This document shows, piece by piece, positions 34,109 to 46,205 of a DNA stretch of 64,000 bases; within the stretch, counting starts at the first letter, position 1; every line of letters starts with the position of its first letter. The notes under the pieces were generated by a model. The model worked only from the letters and a program-made list of their open reading frames with translations. It made no database searches and had not been told where the DNA came from. Made by a program: the position numbers and the translations under genes. Origin of the DNA: Euryodendron excelsum (taxonomy: Eukaryota; Streptophyta; Magnoliopsida; Ericales; Pentaphylacaceae); assembly GCA_033060915.1 (NCBI GenBank), contig CM065392.1, positions 12,232,001 to 12,296,000 of the forward strand, given 5' to 3'.

Positions 34109-36851
34109 TCAGGTTCTCGATCCTCTACGAACCGCCACATTCTGTTGCTCGTCCTGACCACTCGACTTTCTGTCAACACCCACCTCCGCCTGCTCGTCCT
34201 CTGCTTGCTCGTCCTCATCACTTACTGTTATCAACTCTTCATCATCATGCTGAACATGTGACGGCCCTGGCGTACAAGTCGATGTTGGGTAGGCACTGTG
34301 AAAATCATGACTCACCTGTGACGGCCTTAGCACATATGTCGATGAAGGGTAGCCACTGTGAAAATGATGAGTCACCTGTGACGGTCTAGCCCCATAAGTT
34401 GACACAGGGTAGTAACTGGGAAAATCATGACAGTGCTGTCCGTAACTGCCCCCTACGAACGGATCATGACTATATTTGGGGTCTGTCTAAAACATAACTG
34501 GAGATACTTGCCGGGTCGGTCGTCAATGTGATGTCCTGGGAGGATCATGTGTGCCAAAGTATTTCCCAATAGGAAAGGATGGCCTCTATGATGCTATCCC
34601 GGAACTCTGACTGGCAAAACTGTATGGGGTAGGCATCACGTACCCGGTACTATATCCACCATGAATGAAAAAAGGTATCGAAGAGGTGGATCAGCGTGCA
34701 GGGGTGGGATAAGGTCGCATGCCATGTGGAACACTAGCTCTCGATGAACCAAAAGGCAGGGCATCGCGGGTACGCCGTCGGTGCTGTGGGACATGGTTTG
34801 TCTCCTGTAGGAGGGATAAAGAAGTCATGGCACGAAACTGTATCTCATAGATCTTCTTCATTGACTCCGTTTTAAGGAAGTCATGTAAAGCGCGTGTCCC
34901 CCTATCATATACTTCCTCCCATGCTTCTGCCTGAAAAATAATTTAATGAACTTTTATTACGATATCTAAATATAATTTTGGTATTTTAATATTTAACTGC
35001 ACATACCATCGCATCTATGATGCCCCCGACACCTAAATATCCTCTATCTATGCATCTTTGTGGATTTCCAATATGGAGGCTAGTGATGGTCTTATACCAA
35101 GTCATATAGAAATCAGTGGAGGATATAGACATATCATGAATCTCGCCACCAACTACACGGTCCATCCTATGTGACCAGAGTGCTATATACGTTGCATGAA
35201 AATCGCTCCAATCAACTCCGGGTCTCCTCCATCGATCCACTAAATGCAGATCCCTCCTGGTGTTTGGATGGTCCGATATGTCCTGTCTCATCTCGAACTG
35301 GGGCATCACTCGATTTGGTAGATATAACTTCACAACTTCAAAGCATACGAGAGGAACCAATGCCCTCCAAACCTCCATCACAGCAAAGCAGTAGTAGGGC
35401 AACGTGTCCATAATAAGCTTGTATGGGGTCCAATGAAACTGAAAAATATAAAACAAATAATCAATTGTCTTGTAACGAAATCTAACTACAATCAAAACAA
35501 ACAACATGAGTAACATAACGACATTCAATTGTACAACCTAAAGGTAACAAATGTAAAATGTACAACAGATATAACTCACGTTTTCTGGGCGAAGTCGGTC
35601 CAATTGATCCCTATACATAACGAGGACACGGGTGGAGACTTCTGTCAAGAGGAAATCAACATGCCACCTGCCCCCTAGTGGTCGACCTGGAAACTCGTGT
35701 CCCCCAATAATAAGCCGCTGCTGCGCAGGTGTAATTGAAATCGACTTTCGTATAGGTGCCATAATTGGGAATCTCTCCCATACCCAAATCTAAATGATTC
35801 TCAGTCTCAATACGGAAGGATATGATCGGCTAAACTAAATAACAACATGAGTAACATAATGTTTTGCATACCTGCAACAGTGTAAGCGGGCCACTGATCT
35901 TAGAAGAGGTGGGACGTGCGGCGCGACATAACCCCCTGTTTAATGATGCTAAGACTGCACTCCCCCAGCTAAAATCTCCACAAGCATCAGGGTTTGTTAT
36001 CAAGGGTAAGTACATGGGTCTAAGCAGTGTACTGGAGTGATTTGGCATCATGACCCCGCCAAGGAGTCTCTATATAAATGCCTGAGCATGGTGTTGCACT
36101 GTGATCTCATCAGCATTATTCGCAAGTGCCCCAAATGTCTGACATAACCACCTAAGCCTCACCAAACCTTTCTTGAAATTTTTAGGCCCGGGTGCAACTC
36201 CTAAATACTGTATAAAAATAGGGGCCCATCCTTGCGGCATCAACGGGCCAGGAGGACCTGTAAAATATTAGTAAATTGGAGTTCAATTGTTCGATACGAC
36301 ATAATAACGTGTATAAGGTCATGAAGTAACACGTGTAATTAAATAATGTCATGAACTGTAATTGTGAATTGTAATTACGAACCTGTAACAGCCCTGTTTG
36401 TAACCGGAAGACCATATAGTATGGAGACATCCTGCAATATGACTGTCGCCTCCCTGACAAGCAAGTGAAAGGTGTGTGTCTCCTGTCGCCATCTCTTGAC
36501 CATGGTTGTGAGTAAAGCATGATCGTACTGAATCTTACTGACGCGGTATACATCGTAAAAACCGTCATGGATCAAATAAGGAATAATACGGGGGGTCTAT
36601 AGCATCCTCGAATATAAATGAGTCTCCCCGACGACAATATATAGGCTCCTCACACTGGCGATCAAATAAAATGAATGCGTTATAAAATGGTAGTAGTTAG
36701 TAACAAAAACTAAATGTCAACTATTATGTATATTATTTACAAGTTCTACAAAACTTACCCCATGGTCCCACACAACCTGTGACCGATAAATATCTTATAA
36801 CGTAAGTACACTGCCATCGTTGGGCCCACCAGCTCGTCATTGTGAGGCCAT
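34109..36851 (-). pseudogene. PMD (plant mobile domain) gene, MAIN-like / 'PP7 long form homolog', six exons, inactivated
   Basis: Exons by splice sites and frame: 36851-36759, 36654-36383, 36257-35872, 35789-35580, 35438-35007, 34930-34109. Phases agree across all junctions if one extra C in the C-run near 36592 is ignored, giving ~737 codons. PMD landmarks in order: DIYRSQVVWDHG; RWRQETHTFHL; ATVILQDVSILYGLPV; PQGWAPIFIQYLGVAPGPK; RLRWLCQTFG; MYLPLITN; FSWGSAVLASLNRGLCRA; LQIWVWERFP; GGRWHVDF; VLVMYRDQLD; FHWTPY; VPLVCFEVVKLYLPNRVMPQ; WHR-type region DRWRRPGVDWSDFHATYIALW. The C-terminus has three ~20-residue repeats (GARPSQVTHHFHSGYPSSTY type) and an acidic stretch. Seven in-frame stops (two in exon 1, one in exon 3, four in exon 6) abolish it. 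Cellular MAIN/MAIL1 proteins act in silencing and development. The role in transposons is unknown. Confidence 0.85.
34250..34440 (-). repeat. 60-bp in-frame tandem repeat in the PMD C-terminus
   Basis: Three 60-bp units starting gtgacggcc(c/t)t.gc on the plus strand (34259, 34319, 34379) encode repeats of the type RPSQVSHDFHSAYPTST on the minus strand. Unit length is a multiple of three, keeping frame. Confidence 0.85.
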
Positions 36852-37221
36852 AGCGTACGATATTTCTGGAACGTTAGTAAAATGCAATACACAAAATTGA
36901 TGAACATTTAATGATAGGTTAACATAGATGGGAAAAGTTCAATATACTCACAATCATATATGTAGTGCTTTATCAAAAGTATAAGAATATAACATGCATA
37001 AAATAATTATTCACAAAATAATTTGTATTTGTTATTCATGAAATAATTGTTTGTATTTGTTATTCACATAGATAGAACATTAGTAAATTTGTATTTGTTA
37101 TTCACGAAATAAGTATAAGAATGTAACATGCACGAAATAATTAGAATTGCAAATTTGCATATTTTGAAGACGTGTATCAAATACAAATGGATTATGTACA
37201 TGTACTATTCCCTACTATTCC

Positions 37222-40111
37222 CTAGTGTTCCCCTCCCCTTCCCTTGTTTGGACAATGACGTCTGTTATGATCAGACTCATTGCATAAACTACACTTGAAA
37301 GTTTGTATTTGCCTCGATTCATCCATTTCGTTAGAAATTCTACTGTGTTCAGGACGGTCTTTTCGGGCTACATGTTTGCGATGAGGATTTGGGAGGATAA
37401 TAGACCCTTCATAAGGAGGCTAGTAATCCTCCATTAATAGTGGTGCAAATGGAGTCGCGTATACACGGGCATACGCTTCTATGGTGTAGTGGTCATCAAA
37501 TAAAAGTCATGGTTGCTTTCCGACAGTTGCAACAACAGCAAGCATGTGGGAGCAAGGGAGGTAAAATATAACGCATTTTTCACATGTACAGGTAGGCAGA
37601 AAAAGCTACACGACATGTAGATGACCACCTTTAGTCCCCCTCCTGCCGGTTAGCACATTGACAGACACCGTGTCCCTGTACGACAAGAAACAAAATTTCG
37701 TACATATTTGCTGATAGATCTTGAACAATAACAATTTAATGATGGAGGTATTAACATATATTACCAATTACAAATTGTAACAGTATGACCAGCTATTTTT
37801 TTGCTCCATTTCTGAAATCTTTCACGCACTTTTAACGGGTATGCATGGCCATTCTGCATGTCAGCTTGTATCTTACTACGTCGTGTAACAAAACTCTTAA
37901 CAGTAGTAAGTGACTTGCACAGATGCAGTGATGGGCAAGTTACGTGCACCTACTATCGCACTATTGTAGCTCTCATCATTATTAGTTGAATTGATCCCCC
38001 AACTATTGCCGCCATCGTGAACAAATGTCCACTTAGTAATATTTTCCCCTATTAGTTCATTAAAACAAGGTTCACTTATCTTCTTAATTCTTTCCATTAT
38101 AGTGTTGAACATTCGCAGTTGACGAGCTATGCTAGCAGCCCATATCAAGTCCTTGATCCTTATCATATTGTACTTCTTGTGGTAGTTACTACGAAAGTGT
38201 CGAAGGCAATACCTGTAAAAACCAAGTGGTTGATCATCGCTTGGATATTCTCATATTCGATCAATGGCATTTAGTAGGTCCCGGTGGCGGTCCGATAGTA
38301 TGGTGACACGTTTCCTACCAGGGACAACGACGTGTCTCAATAAGTTGATGAACCACGACTAGTTACGTGTGTCCTCACCCTCCACAACGGAAAAGGTTAG
38401 GGAAAAATTTCTACCCATTGCAGTGACCCTCACAGTGATAAGCATGTCACCTTTATATTTTTCATAAAGGTGGGTGCCATCAACTGAAATAACCGGCAGA
38501 CAGTGCTTGAAACTATCAATACATAGTCCGAATGTCCAAAATACTCAATCAAACACGACCATGTCACGGACATCCTGATTGAAGGTCTTTAAAATTTGGA
38601 TTGTTCTAGGGTTTTTTGACTGTATTGCCATTAAATATCTTGAAAGTTTTGCGAATGACTGTTTCCAATTGCCGAATACCATCTCTATGGCTTTCATTTT
38701 TGCCATCCATGCTTTCTTGTATGAGACGGAGTGGTGGTAATGTTATTTGACATCTTCCATTATGGACGCAATTTTTCAATCTTGGTCTTTCTGTACAAAT
38801 AAAACACAATTTAAGTACTTTAGAGGAACTTCTTTTATGACAAACTAATCAGTTATTGCGATAAAGTCCGAATCAAAGTTAAATTCACTGCTACTTGTGC
38901 CATGATAACATCTGCAATGAAGTTCACGTCTAGGTTATGATGACCTATGTTTGGCATTTCGTACAAACAACAATGAGGCCCATTATATTGCGTAACCTCC
39001 CACATTCCATGTCTTTTTGTGGACGCACGAATCATCTAAGGGCAATCGTGTGCACACTTTGCTTTAAACAAGTTCGTAGTTGATTCAACAACTGAATACT
39101 CCTTGTTGTTGTGCAAGTGATACGCTATGCATGCATTTTTTACAGCTGCCTTGTCATCGAATAACATTCCCATTTCAAAATTGGGATTCTGCATGTCCCA
39201 TACAACCCCATAGTGAAAATGATCCTGCCAATTACAGGTGCATCATATGCCTCCGGTAATGTGATAAAGTAAGGAACCAGGATCTCTTGTTGTTCTTGAA
39301 CATCGTCGTTGGAATCGTTCAACAGAGCGACATCTATATGCTTATTAGATTTTTTCGATTGTGTATCCGGAGACCTTACATTCAAATCAATTTGTATGGG
39401 AATGAATTGGCGGCCCGACTCAACCATATGTTGCATTGGATCCCTCCCTTGGCTATGTCTCATCGAAGGCTCTTGTGAAGGACCAGTGATATCTCTGGTC
39501 GGCCGATGTTGTAATATACTACTCGACCCAATGCCATAATTAACAAACGAACCTTGGTAACCACTTTGCTGCGTACTTTGCAAATGAAACGAATTACCAT
39601 ATTAGTTAAATTGTTGTGAATATGGCATACTGTGGCCAACAGTGTCCTGTCCCAATGTCAATATTGTCAAGAAGTTCCACGCTGTTGACGTATCTCCCTC
39701 AGCCGATAGCATTCTGCTATACCCCTGAATGTCACCCTACATTCGATTCGCTGTAGTGTCCACATCTACTACTATATCTTCTACTTCGATGTACATCTCG
39801 ATGCACTCTATCGATGGCTTTTTCTGTGGTAGCCGTAAGACAATTTGTAATGTCCAATCATCTTTGATTAGAACTTTCTTATATTTGGTCAACCCCCCTT
39901 CATTACTAACTGGAAATCTGCATATAATTTTTAGCCTTACATGTTGTCCATCTTTGCTAATCATAAGCATTATCATTTCTTCTAGTTCAGACATTTTTAA
40001 TTGCAATGGTAAACTACAAACTGTTTGGCATTCCATGCTATACACAATCCCTTCATCACGATCTTTAATTATTTCACCACCCCAATACAATATGGCCGTT
40101 GTTTCATCCAT
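37222..40111 (-). pseudogene. MuDR-type MULE transposase, inactivated
   Basis: Starts MDETTAILYWGGEI at 40111 with an N-terminal DNA-binding-like region, then a serine/glutamine-rich linker. The MuDR domain follows: FEMGMLFDDKAAVKNACIAY, EYSVVESTTNLFKAKC, MWEVTQYNGPHCCL. The catalytic core is visible as ISVDGTHLYEKYKGDML (first Asp) and VTILSDRHRDLLNAIDRI (second Asp). Then comes GGNSWGINSTNNDESYNSAI and ARNLPITA. A SWIM zinc finger (CTCEKC...LPCSHMLAVVATVGK) and a CCHC knuckle (CSLCNESDHNRRHC) close it, ending at 37222. Stops occur after ANRM, after QQFN and at the Trp expected in CAHDCPW. There is also a frame change near 39200 and several more breaks in 38000-38850. Order and length fit autonomous MULE transposases. 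This copy cannot be functional. Confidence 0.85.
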
Positions 40112-40559
40112 TCTTGCTCATATTAAACAATAATTAAACAGATTCACAACTATTCCAACCATTTCATTAGTAATTATCATGACATCCTAAGCATTATTTA
40201 TATCGACTGTCTAGTATTTATAGTTTTAATATTTCTAATAGTAACTTGATTTTTCCCATTTTATTCATACATTTATTTACTAAAAATTACTATATATTAA
40301 AAAATAATTAAATAGAGTCAAACTACTGAACCATTTTTTCCTATTTTATCCTTAAAATTATGCACTGAATATTATTTACTATAAATAATTTTTCTATTTT
40401 CCATATGACTAATTTTTTGAATTAATTAAACAGATTAAAATTTAAATAATGCCATATCACTGGTAATTTTCATAGCATCCTACCTACTAACCCGTTTTTT
40501 TTTTTAAATTTATTTTCTTCTTAAAATTATTCATTGAATATTATTTACTACAAATAATT

Positions 40560-42170
40560 TTTCTAATAAATATTTATACACATTTCGTTATTTTCATGGC
40601 ACGCTGTTACTAATTAATAACATATTTTTTAATTTAATTATTTTACTCATACATATTTTATGCATTGAAGTTGTTTGTTTTTTTGGATCCTATAACCTTT
40701 TTTCTTAATTTATTAGTTTAGTTTTGGATCCTATAACCATTTTTTCATAATTTATTGCTTATAGTTTGTTTTTGGGTCCTATAACCATTTTTAGCATATT
40801 ATAATATTTTCTTACTAATTAATAACATATTTTTTAATTTAATCATTTTACTCATAAATATTTAACTAAAAAAATTTATTAGTTTAGTTTTTTTTTTTTG
40901 GATCCTACAACCTTTTTTTTATTACTCATATTTTATAGTACTTTCGTAATTATTTTCCTAATAAATTTTTTTAGCATATTATAATATTTTATTACTAATT
41001 AATAACATATTTTTTAATTTAATTTATTTTACTCATCCATATTGAACTAAATATTTTACTCATACATATTGAACTAAAAAAATTTATTAGTTTAGTTTTT
41101 TTTTTTTTTGGATCCTATAACCGTTTTTTTTTATTACTAATATTATTTAGTATAATATTTTATTACTAATTAATAACATATTGTTTAATTTAATTATTTT
41201 ACTCATACATGTTGAACTAAATAGTTTACTCATACATATTGAACTAAAAAAATTTATTAATTTAGTTTTTTTTTTGGATCCTATAACCTTTTTTTTAATT
41301 ACTAATATTTTTTAGTATAATATTTTATTACTAATTAATAACATATGTTTTCATTTAATTATTTTACTCATACATATTGAACTAAATATTTTACTCATAC
41401 ATATTGAACTAAAAAAATTTATTAGTTTTTTTTTTTTTTTTTTTTTTTTTGGATCCTATAACCTTTTTTTATTACTAATATTATTTAGTATAATATTTTA
41501 TTACTAATTAATAACATATTTTTTTAATTTAATTATTTTACTTATACATGTTGAACTAAATATTTTACTCATACATATTGAACTAAAAAAATTTATTAGT
41601 TTAGTATTTTTTTTGGATCCTATAACCTTTTTTTATTACTAATATTTTTTAGTATAATATTTTATTACTAATTAATAACATATGTTTTCATTTAATTATT
41701 TTACTCATACATATTTAACCAATAAAATTTATTAGTTTAGTTTTTTTTTTTTTTTTGGATCCTATAACTCTTTTTCTTAATTTATTAGTCCAGTTTTGGA
41801 TCCTATAACCTTTTTTCTTAATTTATTGGTTATAGTTTTTTTTTTGGATCCTATAACCATTTTTAGCATATTATAATATTTTCTTACTAATTAATAACAT
41901 ATTTTTTAATTTAATTATTTTACTCATACATATTTAACTAAAAAAAATTATTAGTTTAGTATTTTTTTTTGGATCCTATACTCTTTTTTTTACTACTCAT
42001 GTTTTATAGTACTTTTGTAATTATTTTCCTAATAAATTATTTTTTCATATTATAATTTTTATTACTAATTAATAACATATTTTTTAATTTAATTATTTTA
42101 CTCATACATATTGAACTAAAAAGATTTATTAGTTTAGTTTTTTTTTTTGGATCCTATAACCCGAAAAGTA
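40560..42170 (-). repeat. AT-rich tandem array upstream of the transposase, ~165-bp unit with shorter variants
   Basis: About a dozen occurrences of ggatcctataacc (40685 to 42149) are each followed by actaatattttttagtataa, tattactaattaataacata, ttatttttactcatacatatt and gaactaaaaaaatttattag. Some units are only 40-50 bp. The array lies between the right MULE terminus and the transposase start, where promoter and 5' UTR would be. Confidence 0.9.
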
Positions 42171-42689
42171 CTTGGGAACTTCAAAATGTATTTTATTTCG
42201 TATAAGTTATTTTTGGGTTAACCAATTTTGTAAAAACTTTATTTCCTTCAATTCATAGTAAAAAAATTATATTTTATAGTAGTTTGTAATTATTTTTCTA
42301 ATAAATATTTTTAGCACATTATAATATTTTATTACTAATTAATAACATATTTTTTAATATAATTATTTTTCTCATACATGTTTGATCAAAAAATGTAAAA
42401 ACTATATGAAAGTTCAGTGAACCGATTGAGTAACATTAATAACAAATAATCAATGTGATGCGACACAAGTAATATCTACCTTACTAACATAAATAAATAA
42501 ATTATTTTACCAATGCAAATAATAAACTAACTTGTTTTTGGCAGAATAATAGAGGCCTTTTCTGAAGTAACACGAGCAAGAAATATGGCTACAAATAAAA
42601 TAATAGAGAGTCAGTAATCTATAAATTATTATTTTACTTGGTAAAGAGAAGCGAGACAAAATGAGGGAGAGAGAGAGAAACCAACCAGA

Positions 42690-42701
42690 GATATATATAG
42701 G
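42690..42701 (-). promoter_or_regulatory. Possible promoter of the MULE transposase
   Basis: On the minus strand cctatatatatctctgg is followed by a pyrimidine-rich stretch like a plant 5' UTR. If used, the leader would contain the AT-rich array, probably as an intron. Weak evidence. Confidence 0.25.
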
Positions 42702-42934
42702 GGCAGAGAAACCAGAGGGGGGAAAGAGGAGGAGGAAGAGGAATGGGGGCTGATAGGGAGAGAGAGGTGACTGATATAGAGAGAGAGAGAGAGAGGAGGA
42801 AGAGAAGCCGGAGATATAATAGAAAAGAGAAAATGCAACTTTCTTAGTTGCGTTTTCTCTGTAATGCTGCAGAAAAATTTGTAAATTTTTTGTAGATTCG
42901 TTAGACATCTCTAAATTTAGTTAGTCACAGGGCA

Positions 42935-43079
42935 GGAAAAGGAGAAAATGCAACCCTAGGAAAACGTACTCTCTATGTGTGTTTTACCTTAGATTGATAA
43001 TAAATTTTTGATTTTTATTATTTCAAAAAATACCTTTTCAAATTTAATTACTTTGAAAAAAAAACCCCGAAGTTTCCTG
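42935..43079 (-). repeat. Right terminal inverted repeat of the MULE
   Basis: Inverted partner of 31449-31633; see the shared landmarks there. Inward of it lies a GA-rich stretch (42655-42800) mirroring the CT-rich one inside the left end. Confidence 0.85.
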
Positions 43080-43167
43080 TAAAAATTGATTGATAAGTTT
43101 CTTATTTGAGTTGTTTCCTACTTAAACTTCTCTCTAATTGGTAAAAAACAAAATTCATAAATCTTTA

Positions 43168-43433
43168 CGGTCCGTTTGGTAACGCTGTCAGTTTTTATTT
43201 TTTGTTGTGTATTTTTACTGTGTATTTTTTTTTAGTTTGGTGATGGATATTTATAGGTTATTGTTGTACTAATAGTACTAGACTTATGTTTTAGTCAAAA
43301 AGAACACACTCATTTTAATATTTTTATTTTATTTTTTTAAATTTTATAAAAAATTAAACTTTTATTTTAAACAAATGCTTATTTTTATTTTAAAAAAAAT
43401 AAAAATAAAAAATAAATGTTACCAAACGAGTCC
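43168..43433. mobile_element. Harbinger/Tourist-like MITE, 266 bp
   Basis: Left end cggtccgtttggtaacg. Right end gttaccaaacgagtcc, its inverted partner. TTA flanks both sides (43165-43167 and 43434-43436), the expected 3-bp target duplication. AT-rich interior, no gene. Confidence 0.7.
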
Positions 43434-43512
43434 TTAATTTTTTCTCCTCGACCAACCCAAACGTTGCCTATTCTCCTTTTTTCCTCTTTAATTAAGCTGA
43501 TTTTGCTTTTAG

Positions 43513-43794
43513 TTGTTTATAGATGACAGGAAGCCTGAAAAAAGTCATTGCAAGCTCTGCCATCCCCTTGAACATCACATTAATGAGACTGAAGAAAAGT
43601 GCTCTGACGATTTTATCTCTGTTTTCGAAACTGCGGATGGCATTGTTGTCCTCAAGAACACAGTCAAGGCTACCAATGACATGATAGTTCCGTTCTTTTT
43701 CTCTTTTTCTGTCATCTATCTAGTTCTTCTTTTCTTTCTCACGCATGGCCAACCAATCTCTTGTTTTTTTGTTTTATTTTTTATACATGATTAA
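43513..43794 (+). CDS. Unrecognised open frame, possibly an exon or gene fragment
   Basis: The segment LFIDDRKPEKSHCKLCHPL, EHHINETEEKCSDDF, ISVFETADGIVVLKNTVKA looks genic in composition: charged, balanced, with a CKLC pair. It follows tgcttttag, a plausible splice acceptor. After ~70 codons it becomes hydrophobic T-rich sequence ending at 43794, probably intron or noncoding DNA. There is no ATG at the start. I do not recognise the protein. It is more likely a leftover exon than a whole gene. Confidence 0.3.
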   Translation: MFIDDRKPEKSHCKLCHPLEHHINETEEKCSDDFISVFETADGIVVLKNTVKATNDMIVPFFFSFSVIYLVLLFFLTHGQPISCFFVLFFIHD

Positions 43795-43799
43795 ATACA

Positions 43800-44234
43800 A
43801 ATGTGTTATAAATGTAATGGCATGTATGGGTTTGGACTTCCTCTAAGGTTTGATTTTAAAATAGTTATATTTTCTAAAACAGATTGGGATTATCAATTCG
43901 TCTTTTATTGGATTTATTTTTAACACTTTTAGACGTATGCTTAGCTATAATATGGTCATATTATCATTTAATTGGTATAATATTGACTAAAAACAAGAAC
44001 TTTACAAAAAAATGGGAATATAGGAGTTGAACATTGCAATATTAAACTTTAAATTTACACTTTTTTTTATTATAAGTTTTTAGAAAATGTATTGATGACT
44101 AATATTTAGTAAGGGCTGGAGACTAGATTAACATATTGGTTCTTCTCATCTTTAACTTTATAATCACCAACAATATATGTTCAAGTAACTATTGGTACAT
44201 ATTCAAAATTGAGTTATGAACTATTAGTAGTAGT
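43800..44234. other. Gene-free AT-rich spacer
   Basis: No motif, repeat or coding signal seen. Confidence 0.5.
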
Positions 44235-44775
44235 AGGGGTGTGCATAGGTGCAAGTTGGATTGGGTTCGTGCTAAACTTAGAATCATCCAATCTTAGTCA
44301 GTTTCAAAATTTTTGATTCAGACCAACTTGAGTTGGTTCAAGTTGCTGCCTTAGGTTGGTTGGGGTTGGGTCAGTTCAAGTTCTTTTTGTTGTACTGAAT
44401 ATAGTTTGTTTAGTTAAAAATTAAAAAAAATGATTAATTTTATATTCTCATTTTTTTTTAATTTAATAAAATAATATACAAACACAAATTAATGATAAAT
44501 AAGTTCAAATAATCATGATTTAAAGACATATATACCATATATGAAGACTTTTATGATATACATAAAAGATTAGGTCTTGATTTGGTTCTTGTGTTGGATC
44601 AGTTCTTGGTTCATTTGGGTCTAAAAATTGGGAATCCGAGAACTGAACCGAAATGGTCAAGTTGACTTTTTTTAATCCAATATGGAACCGAATCTTTAAC
44701 AGATCTGAACCAAACCGATCTAGAGAAGTTGGGTTGGTTCGGTTCTTGAGTTTTTTGTTCTTTTGTGCACCCTAA
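44235..44775. mobile_element. hAT-type MITE, 541 bp
   Basis: Left end aggggtgtgcataggtgc. The right end on the opposite strand is ttagggtgcacaaaagaac. Flanks gtagtagt (44227-44234) and gcagtagt (44776-44783) agree at 7 of 8 positions, an 8-bp duplication as for hAT. The interior is rich in GGTT/AACC words typical of this widespread plant MITE group. Confidence 0.7.
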
Positions 44776-44798
44776 GCAGTAGTTCAATATTAAATTGT

Positions 44799-45337
44799 GG
44801 GTTAATTATAGTTTACACCCTTGCAATTTATATCAAATTTTACTTTAGAACATTCACTTTTAATTAATAATTAAGCCCTTACACTTTTGATTTTTTGTAA
44901 TATCAATTTTCTATTAACTTCTGTTTAGAAAATAGATAAAAAAATTTGCATATGCCAAGCACGTTGCCTTTTTAAGAGGCAAAGACGTAAAAACATGTTT
45001 CTTTCTAATCATCTATTACAAATTCTTTTCAAATGATTGTAAAATCATGAGTGTAATTAACTTTGTGATGTATATATTATAATTAGGTTTTATGTAAAAT
45101 TTCTTAATTCAACTCAAGTGTGATACGTGTGAGTTTTTCAAATGAAAAATAGTTAGATTTTATACATTTGTCCCTTGAAAAAAGCCATAGTTATTAAATG
45201 TGAATTTTTTTGTGAATTTCTTAAATAGAAGATTGACATTGAACAATTAAATGTGTAAGAGTTTAATTATTACAATTGAAAGTAAATGTCCTGAAGTGAG
45301 ATTAGTGTATAGTGCAAGGGTATAAAATGAAATTAAA
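44799..45337. mobile_element. Long-TIR MITE, ~540 bp
   Basis: The left arm reads gggttaattatagtttacac, ccttgcaat and cattcacttttaatt. The right arm on the other strand reads atttaatttcattttatacc, cttgcac and catttactttcaatt. The arms are ~125 bp long. No gene. Target duplication unclear. Confidence 0.65.
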
Positions 45338-45819
45338 TAAATTTTAATACATTAAATTTTCATGGTACACGATTTAACCTAAGTATTCAAGCATAATCAT
45401 ACAAAGATATAATCATAATAGTGACGATTAGCTAGGTTGTTTAACATGTTTTATTTCTAAAATGAGAACATAGCTCTTGCATAGTAGGTTAGAAAATAAA
45501 AAAGGTTATTTCGTTCAAGTTGAATACCTAGCAATTATTACATTCTCATACGTTAATTAATAGACATTATTTGAATTATTTATTTATTTTTCTGTGATCT
45601 ATCTTCACCAATTTAAACTATCTAGGTTTGATCATTATACACTGGTAGCATTAGAAAAAGAAACGATTTTTTAACAGTAACAAAAAGACATTGGCAGCTA
45701 TAATTTTGTAAGTTCATGACAAAAGCCATCTTATAATTCAAGGAGGTGACGTGTGCACTATGTTTACAATGAATCTTCAAAATTAATAACTTACCCACTG
45801 CCATTAACTTCGCATGTCC

Positions 45820-46125
45820 TCAATAACCAGGGCCAAATTGAGAACACCATTTCTCTACCTTTCTGGACCTCAAAAGGCTTAAGAACTTCAACCAAGCTGG
45901 CACGCAACGGTTCTCAATTTCTATGAGTTTCTTGCAACATTCACGATCTATTAATGCGATATTCCGTGTAACATAACCATGAAAGTGATTACCTAAACAA
46001 TCGCCAGATACAGCTTGGTTTTTATAACATTTGTACAAGTCAAATCCTGCCAAAGTGGGAGATAGGAACAGGGAAAAACAGGCAAGAATAATAAACGTGA
46101 AAGATACCCACTCCCTTCCGCACAT
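45820..46125 (-). CDS. Secreted prolamin-like (ECA1-type) cysteine-rich protein, 101 aa
   Basis: Single-exon frame from ATG at 46125 to TGA at 45820. An upstream in-frame TTG is not a plausible plant start. Residues 1-26 form a signal peptide (hydrophobic core VSFTFIILACFSLFL, cleavage likely after SPTLA). The mature part has six cysteines at about 33, 43, 63, 64, 74 and 94, with the tandem pair in IDRECCKKLIEI and the next in RCVPAW. This spacing matches the prolamin-like domain of ECA1/EC1-related plant proteins, which are small secreted peptides often expressed in reproductive tissue, EC1 members acting at fertilisation. This member's own role is not known. A TATA box lies 81 bp upstream. 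It is the only intact, family-recognisable gene in the window, isolated among transposons. 101 residues is within the usual range. Confidence 0.75.
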   Translation of the reverse strand: MCGREWVSFTFIILACFSLFLSPTLAGFDLYKCYKNQAVSGDCLGNHFHGYVTRNIALIDRECCKKLIEIENRCVPAWLKFLSLLRSRKVEKWCSQFGPGY

Positions 46126-46205
46126 CTTGGCAGTTTTTTCCAACTATAATTGAAGTAGCGCTACATATGTAGTTTATTGGAGGGATGTTGATAATACATG
46201 CAGGG

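Larger units (their letters stand above)
31449..43079 (-). mobile_element. 11.6-kb MULE carrying transposase, PMD gene and a third ORF
   Basis: The ends are long inverted repeats (31449-31633 and 42935-43079). Between them three genes run in the same direction: a MuDR-type transposase with SWIM and CCHC zinc fingers, a MAIN-like PMD gene, and a small coiled-coil frame. All are interrupted by stop codons, so the copy is non-autonomous. The 9-bp flanks (taaataaat / taaaaattg) agree at only 5 positions, so no target duplication can be asserted. MULEs with PMD genes are known in plants. The gene order and third gene make this copy worth attention. Confidence 0.85.

Noticed and set aside
34066..34389. 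107-codon plus-strand open frame
   Set aside because: Antisense shadow of the PMD gene C-terminus.
39287..40133. Plus-strand open frames of 63-134 codons
   Set aside because: Antisense shadows of the MULE transposase N-terminal half.
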